Assembly: GCA_007117785.1 (NCBI GenBank)
Contig: SKFV01000347.1
Location: 1-5,666, forward strand
Length of the DNA stretch: 5,666 nt
Direction: 5' to 3'
Source: Pseudomonas sp.
Lineage (GTDB): Bacteria > Pseudomonadota > Gammaproteobacteria > Pseudomonadales > Pseudomonadaceae
Positions 1 through 4,327 of the stretch are shown here, in pieces; within the stretch, counting starts at the first letter, position 1; each line of letters starts with the position of its first letter. Made by a program: the position numbers and the translations under genes. Under the pieces are notes generated by a model. That model ran no database searches. It was not told the origin of the DNA and saw only the letters and a list, made by a program, of their open reading frames with translations.

Positions 1-8
1 ACAATCAG

Positions 9-872
9 TCAGTGACTGACTTCTTCCAACAGTGCTTTGGCCGCCAGTTGACCCAATGGATTGGCAGCCAGGGGGCTGTCGCCGGTCAGCATTTTGCGGT
101 CTCGGTGCACGGCACCTGTCATATCCGAGTTGATAATCTCGAATCCCGAGGCCTTGAGGCGTTCGCCAAATTTCCAGGTCAAGTGCCCTGGCATGTACCC
201 CATATCCGGTGTCTGCGCATCCAGTGCGTCGGGAAAGGCAACGATTTCATAGCCGTTAAAATCCGGATGGTTCTTGCCGACAGCCAATAAGGCTGCGGGG
301 CCGTGGCAGAGAGAAATCATGTATTTGTCGTGTGTGGCGGCCCACTCGAGGAGGGTTTTCATGTCCTGACTCTCTGGCAGGCCGATCATGGCGCCATGGC
401 CACCTGGAATGAATACACCGATATAGTCGGAATCCTCACCCAGCGCTTGCTCGATCACTTCAGCCAGCTTCAGGGGTTTCTGGAATTGGTCTCGGTACTT
501 GGCGTACAGGCCCATGATTGCCTGATCTTCGGAAGGCATCGCCCAGTGCTCAAGCTTGACCGGGTTACCGGACAGGGTCGCTACGTCAAAGCTGAACCCT
601 GCCTTTTCCATGTGGTACATGGGCAGCAGCGTTTCGACCGGGTGATTACCGGTTGAAAACAGGGTGCCATTGTCCATCGGCAGGTAACGCTCATCCGCCG
701 CCACCAGCAAGACCTTCCAGCGGCCGCTGGTATAGGGGTTGGGGTAATCGGCACCACTCAGGTCTGAGGTTGGCGAGGTAAATTGGCTCAGGGAATGTGG
801 TGATGGAAAAAAGGCATTGTCCTCGGCGGGATCGGGCGTTGGCTTGAGATCCTGGGGATTCGGGTCAGTCAT
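9..872 (-). CDS. hchA: Hsp31/HchA: protein deglycase, glyoxalase III and holding chaperone
   Basis: A 287-residue cytoplasmic DJ-1/PfpI-superfamily protein, close in length to E. coli Hsp31 (283) and alignable with it, as I remember that sequence, almost without gaps. The family converts methylglyoxal to lactate without cofactor, is reported to repair glycated proteins, and holds unfolded proteins. Visible hallmarks are AEDNAFFPS (17-25), AADERYLPMDNG (58-69), FSTGNHPVET (72-81), PGGHGA (156-161), the nucleophile elbow SLCHGPAA (187-194) and GYMPGHLTW (225-233). The catalytic set is intact: Glu80, Cys189, His190 and Asp218. The E. coli metal-site residues His86, Glu91 and His123 correspond here to Glu89, Ser94 and Tyr126, so that site appears lost. 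An upstream ATG at 908 would add 12 residues, but I chose 872 because a GAGGT ribosome site lies four bases before it and the N-terminus then matches the family. It is last in the minus-strand series, and no terminator is visible in the 8 bases after its stop. The identification is secure. Confidence 0.96.
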   Translation of the reverse strand: MTDPNPQDLKPTPDPAEDNAFFPSPHSLSQFTSPTSDLSGADYPNPYTSGRWKVLLVAADERYLPMDNGTLFSTGNHPVETLLPMYHMEKAGFSFDVATLSGNPVKLEHWAMPSEDQAIMGLYAKYRDQFQKPLKLAEVIEQALGEDSDYIGVFIPGGHGAMIGLPESQDMKTLLEWAATHDKYMISLCHGPAALLAVGKNHPDFNGYEIVAFPDALDAQTPDMGYMPGHLTWKFGERLKASGFEIINSDMTGAVHRDRKMLTGDSPLAANPLGQLAAKALLEEVSH

Positions 873-876
873 ATTT

Positions 877-881
877 ACCTC
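877..881 (-). promoter_or_regulatory. Ribosome binding site of hchA
   Basis: GAGGT on the minus strand lies four bases upstream of the ATG at 872-870. It decides the start, because the more distal in-frame ATG at 908 has no comparable site. Confidence 0.75.
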
Positions 882-931
882 GTTGCTAATGATGTGGATC
901 AGGCGCAATCCTGGCCACTTTCGACAGGCGC

Positions 932-1063
932 CTAACGTTTAAGCTGAGGATCACAGTAGCGGCATTCAAGGGTGGTTTGAGAGGCAGACTATTATCCGCA
1001 TGTTTCAGAGCGCAGGATTTTCGGCATGACGGGCATGTGAGGCTAGTTATCTCAAAGGCGTAA
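932..1063 (-). pseudogene. Decayed, 5'-truncated copy of the zinc-ribbon membrane protein gene
   Basis: This stretch aligns with the 3' part of the intact gene at 2892-3209. By hand, 935-1062 matches 2928-3053 at roughly three quarters of positions with one 2-base indel. Read on the minus strand it gives YAFEITSLTCPSCRK, then ALKHADN, matching YAFLITRLRCPACRQ and ALEHADN of the intact protein. A 2-base insertion near 986-991 shifts the frame, after which the match resumes as QTTLECRYCDPQLKR followed by TAG at 934-932. All four zinc-ligand cysteines are still recognisable, but they lie in two frames. Upstream the matching frame meets a stop within about a dozen codons. A hydrophobic, Ala/Leu-rich stretch in another frame (about 1065-1138) might be a worn second membrane helix, but that is weak. 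There is no start codon or ribosome site. A remnant is much more likely than a working gene. It lies just downstream of the 512-residue gene. Confidence 0.75.
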
Positions 1064-1150
1064 AAATTGACATGCCGCGGCTGCCACAGTCAGCGCTGTT
1101 GCTGCCAGGCCAGTTAAAACCCCAGATGCCCAGCTTACGCGAGGCCCCGG

Positions 1151-2689
1151 TTACCGACAGGCGCGCAGGTTTTCGACCCGTTGCCCGTTCTGGTAGCAGC
1201 GTCGTATCCGTTCACCGGTCATCAGATAACTGGTGGACATGCCATGGCGAATGCCATTTAGCGTGCGGTAATTTTCGGCACGATCACGGCCATTGAAGCG
1301 CTCAACCTCCACCTCTCCTGCCTGACGCGTGGGTTTCTCGACCAGTGTCGTGACCCCGGCGAAGTTGATACGCGGCGAGACCAGACGATTACCCTCGTAA
1401 TCGGCTATGCCGAAGCTGATCGATGTGCTCTCACTATAGGTGGTGCGTGCAGAAAGGAAGCGCCCATGACGTTTACCGTTGCGTAATACGCCTCTGGAGT
1501 TGACTACGCTAGGGTTGCCGGTATCAACGAGCAGTAATATGTGAAAAGGCCCTTCGATATGCCCGTTGACGCACTGCCCTTCCAACAGCTTGCCTTCAAG
1601 GATGTTAACCAAACCACCCGCACGCATGTGATCGGCATGCTCGCCATAAGTAACGGCCCAAAGCGAATCCTCGGCAACCCGGCAAAGTGATGTGGCGGCG
1701 TCATAGGCTTCGCGGGTGCCGGGCAACGCGGTTTGGCTGTGGGTTGTCAGTGCGGCTATCAGGTCTCGTTCCGGGTTGCGCCGAAATGTGGGCCTCGGGT
1801 AGGTGCTGACGGCACCTGCAACGCTGATATCCGCAGGGCCACAGACAGCTTCACCGACAATCTGGCCGCGCTGGTAACAGGTGCGTGTCAGTTCGGTGCG
1901 GTAACCGCGTATCACCTCGATCGGATGATTAATCAGCCAGCCGTCTGCGAAGCCATCCAGTGTGGTCATTTCGGTTGCCAGCATGCTGCCCATCCAGCTC
2001 AGGTTCTTTACGCGTCCTAATGCAAGATACTCCTGCACGTTGGTGACCACCTGCTGGTTGCCATCGGCACCGGTTGAAAAGGTAAGCCCCATGCCGCGGG
2101 CTACCGGCTGACCTGCCTGATATTGGCCGAGAGATTGAGTAATGTTGTCGAAAGTAAGGCGGCCATCGCTTTGATGGTCGATAATGCGGGCCGAGGTGCT
2201 GATCTCTCCTTGCAACTGACCATCAACCACAGTTCCGCGAACGCGTATCGACTCCCGGGTAGTCGAGACCATGCCAACATAGCGGGATTCCGTATCGAAG
2301 CGGCCGATGGCGGTAAATGCGCCTACTGGTGCGCCGTTGACACAATCGCCATGGGTCAAATGCGTTTCCATTCTGGTGACCCGCAGCTGCATGCCCTCCG
2401 GCAGGTTTGCCTGTGAGGCGGCGTGTTCTTTACTGGTCATGCGGCGGTTGAGCAGCCACGTCATCTCATCAGTCAGGTTGCACACCGGGCTACCCGATTG
2501 CAGGCCTGCATTCAGCTGTGGCGATATCGCTATATGCATGGCATTGAGGCGTTCCAGGTCAGCGGCCAGTGCCGGATCATCAAACCGTGGCTGGTCGCGC
2601 AGGGCCGGATTGTGTTGTTGTGCCCAGACGGGCATCGCTACCAGAAGCACCAGGCTCCAGGCAGGCATATGCTTGCTGATCAAAGTCAT
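1151..2689 (-). CDS. Exported eight-cysteine protein with MORN-like repeats, function unknown
   Basis: I do not recognise a named family for this 512-residue protein. It starts with a signal peptide: Lys6/His7, a hydrophobic core around 9-21, and a likely cleavage after VWA at 21-23, so it should be periplasmic or outside the cell. The mature part holds exactly eight cysteines in two matching sets: 70, 116, 271, 283 and 336, 373, 498, 511. Each set follows the same order: an early Cys, then G-x-C-V-N-G-x-x-x-G-x-F (114-125 and 371-382), then C-Y-Q-x-G-Q-x-V (271-278 and 498-505), then a last Cys 12 or 13 residues on. Further MORN-like units (x-G-x-x-x-G) lie at 152-163, 188-199, 400-411 and 474-483. 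This indicates an old internal duplication, and in an oxidising compartment the cysteines could form disulfides. No catalytic motif is visible. The ATG at 2689 lacks a clear ribosome site. Met8 (2668) is an alternative, but the first start keeps basic residues ahead of the signal core. The gene lies 202 bases downstream of the zinc-ribbon gene, so it may have its own promoter, although I see no convincing one. Confidence 0.85.
   Translation of the reverse strand: MTLISKHMPAWSLVLLVAMPVWAQQHNPALRDQPRFDDPALAADLERLNAMHIAISPQLNAGLQSGSPVCNLTDEMTWLLNRRMTSKEHAASQANLPEGMQLRVTRMETHLTHGDCVNGAPVGAFTAIGRFDTESRYVGMVSTTRESIRVRGTVVDGQLQGEISTSARIIDHQSDGRLTFDNITQSLGQYQAGQPVARGMGLTFSTGADGNQQVVTNVQEYLALGRVKNLSWMGSMLATEMTTLDGFADGWLINHPIEVIRGYRTELTRTCYQRGQIVGEAVCGPADISVAGAVSTYPRPTFRRNPERDLIAALTTHSQTALPGTREAYDAATSLCRVAEDSLWAVTYGEHADHMRAGGLVNILEGKLLEGQCVNGHIEGPFHILLLVDTGNPSVVNSRGVLRNGKRHGRFLSARTTYSESTSISFGIADYEGNRLVSPRINFAGVTTLVEKPTRQAGEVEVERFNGRDRAENYRTLNGIRHGMSTSYLMTGERIRRCYQNGQRVENLRACR
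2670..2682. repeat. 13-bp direct repeat, copy 1
   Basis: TGCTTGCTGATCA occurs here, inside the first codons of the exported-protein gene, and again exactly at 2771-2783, 101 bases away. The match does not extend in either direction. It may be chance or the trace of a small local duplication. Confidence 0.5.
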
Positions 2690-2770
2690 GGGTCTGCCCG
2701 CTTGGGTCCGCTAGTTGCAATTAGATAAAAACTTAGTACAAACCGGGACGGAAGGCGAGTTTTAGGCTAC

Positions 2771-2783
2771 TGCTTGCTGATCA
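2771..2783. repeat. 13-bp direct repeat, copy 2
   Basis: An exact second copy of TGCTTGCTGATCA, in the untranslated gap between the zinc-ribbon gene and the exported-protein gene. The two copies flank the presumed leader region of the exported-protein gene. Confidence 0.5.
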
Positions 2784-2856
2784 GGTAGATAAGCAAGTGC
2801 CAACGAGAGTTTACTGGTAAGCCGGGAAGCCTCGGTGAGATTTTTTTGATAGCAGC

Positions 2857-2870
2857 GTATCTGTAGATAC
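2857..2870. repeat. Perfect 6-bp palindrome with 2-base spacer
   Basis: GTATCTGTAGATAC is an inverted repeat with 6-base arms, lying about 20 bases beyond the stop of the zinc-ribbon gene. No T-tract follows it on the minus strand, so it is not a standard terminator. Its size would suit a regulator site for the downstream exported-protein gene, but that is conjecture. Confidence 0.35.
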
Positions 2871-2891
2871 AACAATGGACTTGATTGTAGC

Positions 2892-3209
2892 TCAGGTTTC
2901 ATCCCGGCCGCCGCCACCAGGGCCCAGACGTTTGACCTGATGAGCGCAGTAGCGGCATTCATGGGTGGTTTGAAAGGCGGCGTTATCCGCGTGTTCCAAC
3001 GCAAAGGGTTGTCGGCATGCAGGACACCTTAGCCGGGTTATCAGGAAGGCGTACAGCAACAGCAGTACTGGCAGTAAAAAGACCAGTACGATTTTCAGGG
3101 CGGTCACCAGGCCCTCGGCGATGGCGATCATTACCAGAAGGGCCATCGGGGCGGCGACAAGGAAGATTAGCCGCAGGCTGAGACGTTGTTTGCGTTGTTC
3201 AGTATCCAT
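2892..3209 (-). CDS. Small two-helix membrane protein with C-terminal zinc ribbon
   Basis: A 105-residue protein not assigned to a named family. It has a short basic N-terminus (MDTEQRKQRLSLR), then two hydrophobic segments at about 14-31 and 36-58, which should form a helical hairpin with both ends on one side of the inner membrane. Immediately after the second helix comes C62-P-A-C65, then 19 residues, then C85-R-Y-C88, the four-cysteine pattern of a zinc ribbon. Positively charged residues flank the ribbon, which makes a cytoplasmic location likely. The tail is GPGGGGRDET. Zinc ribbons of this kind usually bind protein or nucleic acid, and no enzymatic motif is present. The start at 3209 has GGTAGGG about 8 bases upstream as a possible ribosome site. 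A decayed relative of its 3' half lies at 932-1063, showing that the gene or part of it was once duplicated here. It is separated from the preceding gene by about 70 bases and could be co-transcribed with it. Confidence 0.8.
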   Translation of the reverse strand: MDTEQRKQRLSLRLIFLVAAPMALLVMIAIAEGLVTALKIVLVFLLPVLLLLYAFLITRLRCPACRQPFALEHADNAAFQTTHECRYCAHQVKRLGPGGGGRDET

Positions 3210-3279
3210 ACCTTAACCCTACCTGAGCACGGGCTGATTATTAAGCAGCAAATCCTTTCAAGACGTGGCAAAGGTTTAC

Positions 3280-3582
3280 TTACAGTACCTGCAAAACTGA
3301 CTCCAATCTTCCTCGCTCCCAGACGCTCAAGAATTCGAGGGGGTCATTACCCGGGCTAGCCCAGGTATGGCTGTCGAGATAGCGACCATCCGGCACCTGG
3401 CAGCCGGCACAATAGTCCAGTGCACCGGCTTCTTTGTTCAGGCTTATAATCCAACCATCTACATTGATGGCGACCAGACCAACGTCAACGTCACTCCAGC
3501 GCTGGTGGCTATGCAGTTGCGCACCGACGGTACCAAGGCAGAGCTCCTTTAGCTTTTGATAAACCTCGCGCGCAGCTGTCAT
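3280..3582 (-). CDS. 100-residue protein resembling a pseudomonad DUF family (DUF7693-like), function unknown
   Basis: A small, probably cytoplasmic protein without signal peptide or membrane helix. From memory it resembles the uncharacterised DUF7693 family of Pseudomonas, which has the same plan: an N-terminal TAREVYQ-like helix (2-9), a central D-G-W-x-x-x-L strand (42-48), then LDYC-x-x-C-x-x-PDGR (55-67) and a C-terminal D-P-x-x-x-L-S-x-W-E motif (80-89). The C58-x-x-C61 pair could bind metal or be redox-active; this is not established. The start is ATG at 3582, one base after the TGA of the VOC gene (3586-3584). The ribosome site GGGGTG is formed by the last codons of that gene, a classic arrangement for translational coupling. 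A longer reading from 3630 would overlap the VOC gene by 47 bases and add a proline-poor, unconserved-looking extension, so I rejected it. The family name is a memory-based suggestion, while the reality of the gene is well supported. Confidence 0.8.
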   Translation of the reverse strand: MTAAREVYQKLKELCLGTVGAQLHSHQRWSDVDVGLVAINVDGWIISLNKEAGALDYCAGCQVPDGRYLDSHTWASPGNDPLEFLSVWERGRLESVLQVL

Positions 3583-3583
3583 A

Positions 3584-3964
3584 TCACCCCATACGGTACA
3601 TGGCGCAGATTTTGTTGCCCGCGGGATCACGCAGATAGGCCAGATAGAGTTTCATGCCGGCACCTTCGCGCACACCGGGTGGCTCTTCGCAGTCGGCACC
3701 CCCGTTAGCCAGACCGGCCGCGTGCCAGGCATCGGCCTGTTCCGGGCTATCGACGGCAAAGCCGATGGTGCTGCCGTTGCCGCAGGAGGCAGGTTCACCG
3801 TTGATCGGCTTGGTAATAGCGAAAACGCCGGTCTTGGTGATGTACATACAACGACCTTTGGGGTCGATGATGCCAGGCTTGCAGCCGATGGCACCCAATG
3901 CTGCATCGTAAAACGCCTTGGATGTATCAATATCGTTGGCACCGAGCATGACGTGACTGAACAT
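3584..3964 (-). CDS. VOC-superfamily protein (glyoxalase/bleomycin-resistance fold)
   Basis: A 126-residue, single-module member of the vicinal oxygen chelate superfamily, whose members include glyoxalase I, extradiol dioxygenases and antibiotic-binding proteins. It has the standard two beta-alpha-beta-beta-beta halves. The first begins FSHVMLGANDID (2-13) followed by FYDAALGAIG (18-27). The second begins GSTIGFAVDSPEQADAWHAA (64-83) and ends YLAYLRDPAGNKICAM (107-122). His4 sits at the usual first metal position. By motif alignment with glyoxalase I, the later His is Thr66 and the final Glu of the G-x-K-I-E motif is Cys120, so the canonical metal site is incomplete. It may bind a ligand or use another chemistry, and calling it a glyoxalase would be unsafe. 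ATG at 3964 has AAGGA six bases upstream, and a -10-like TACAAT lies about 25 bases from the start. It leads a two-gene unit with the following 100-residue protein, whose start is one base past its stop. Confidence 0.92.
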   Translation of the reverse strand: MFSHVMLGANDIDTSKAFYDAALGAIGCKPGIIDPKGRCMYITKTGVFAITKPINGEPASCGNGSTIGFAVDSPEQADAWHAAGLANGGADCEEPPGVREGAGMKLYLAYLRDPAGNKICAMYRMG

Positions 3965-3970
3965 GGTATT

Positions 3971-3975
3971 TCCTT
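3971..3975 (-). promoter_or_regulatory. Ribosome binding site of the VOC gene
   Basis: AAGGA on the minus strand, six bases before the ATG at 3964-3962. It is a good match with normal spacing and supports this start. Confidence 0.75.
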
Positions 3976-3988
3976 GTTGATGTGATTG

Positions 3989-3994
3989 ATTGTA
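3989..3994 (-). promoter_or_regulatory. Probable -10 element for the VOC operon
   Basis: TACAAT on the minus strand matches five of six bases of the sigma-70 -10 consensus and lies a suitable distance upstream of the ribosome site. I see no good -35 hexamer at 16-18 bases; that position is occupied by the palindrome at 3998-4019. This would fit a promoter that needs an activator, or my choice of element could be wrong. Confidence 0.45.
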
Positions 3995-3997
3995 GTG

Positions 3998-4019
3998 GAA
4001 TTCAGCTTGGCTAGAATTC
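3998..4019. repeat. Imperfect palindrome, possible operator upstream of the VOC gene
   Basis: GAATTCAGC, a TTG spacer, then GCTAGAATTC: 9-base arms with a single extra A in the right arm. GAATTCAG also recurs as a direct repeat (3998-4005 and 4014-4021). It lies directly upstream of the presumed -10 element, where a regulator would be expected to act. There is no T-tract, so it is not a terminator. Confidence 0.4.
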
Positions 4020-4043
4020 AGGTAAATGAGCGTGGGGTCAAGC

Positions 4044-4078
4044 GTATAAAAAGGCTGACCGGCTTTTTCTGGTCAGCC
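4044..4078 (-). terminator. Rho-independent terminator on the minus strand
   Basis: GGCTGACC (4053-4060) and GGTCAGCC (4071-4078) form a perfect 8-bp GC-rich stem around a 10-base loop. Read on the minus strand the stem is followed by TTTTTATA (4052-4045), the normal U-tract. Read on the plus strand there is no T-run. It begins 20 bases past the stop codon of the beta-barrel remnant at 4099-4236, so it probably belonged to that gene. It now also shields the VOC promoter from upstream minus-strand transcription. Confidence 0.8.
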
Positions 4079-4098
4079 CCGGTCGAGAAGTCGGCAGT

Positions 4099-4236
4099 TT
4101 AAAAGTTATAGCGTGCTGAAAAGCAGTAACGCGGATTTTTACACTCATCATCGGATGCAGCATCACCGGTTGTTGGCGCTGCCATGGCGTTATAGAGGAC
4201 CAGGCCGCTTGCGTCAGCTCGAAGCGGGCTACGACT
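4099..4236 (-). pseudogene. 3' remnant of a probable outer-membrane beta-barrel protein gene
   Basis: An open minus-strand frame ends in ...CFSARYNF followed by TAA (4101-4099). A terminal Phe preceded by alternating polar and hydrophobic residues is the hallmark of outer-membrane barrel proteins, recognised by the BAM machinery. Before it lie GLVLYNAM (4206-4183), another alternating stretch, and a polar loop with two cysteines (DDECKNPRYC). An intrinsic terminator follows 20 bases later, as expected at a true gene end. In this frame a stop at 4239-4237 closes it. In the neighbouring frame RFEVVARFELTQAA (4244-4203) also looks like a barrel strand, so a frameshift may separate the two. No full gene can fit, because the opposite-strand kinase begins at 4328. 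It is most likely the tail of a gene lost to deletion. A short expressed peptide from the ATG at 4185 is possible but unlikely. The porin family cannot be named. Confidence 0.5.
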
Positions 4237-4327
4237 TCAAATCGCCATCATATGCGGGTGTTAATACGATTTTCATGATCCGACTGAGCCGTGGTCATAT
4301 ACTGCGTATTCTAGCCCTGCACTGGCC
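4237..4327. other. Non-coding stretch before the kinase gene
   Basis: Nothing firm is visible here beyond worn remnant sequence. A TATACT at 4298-4303 could serve as a plus-strand -10 element about 25 bases before the kinase start, but no matching -35 hexamer is found at normal spacing. Confidence 0.3.

Noticed and set aside
901..931. AGGCGC repeated at 901-906 and 926-931 upstream of hchA
   Set aside because: Six bases is too short to be significant, and no promoter element is placed sensibly with respect to it.
2821..2847. Possible plus-strand terminator: CCGGG and CCTCGG before a run of seven T
   Set aside because: The stem is only about five pairs with a wobble, the T-run is set off by several bases, and no plus-strand gene precedes it.
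2762..3004. Minus-strand open frame of 80 codons overlapping the zinc-ribbon gene
   Set aside because: It mostly lies over the zinc-ribbon coding region in another frame, and only the latter shows a motif conserved in the second copy.
932..3209. Repeated segments as integron attC sites or mobile-element ends
   Set aside because: The repeat encodes protein sequence with codon-level similarity, lacks inverted-repeat structure, and no integrase or transposase is present.
9..3964. HchA and the VOC protein as a dedicated methylglyoxal detoxification operon
   Set aside because: They are separated by about 2.7 kb with unrelated genes between, and the VOC protein lacks most glyoxalase I metal ligands.
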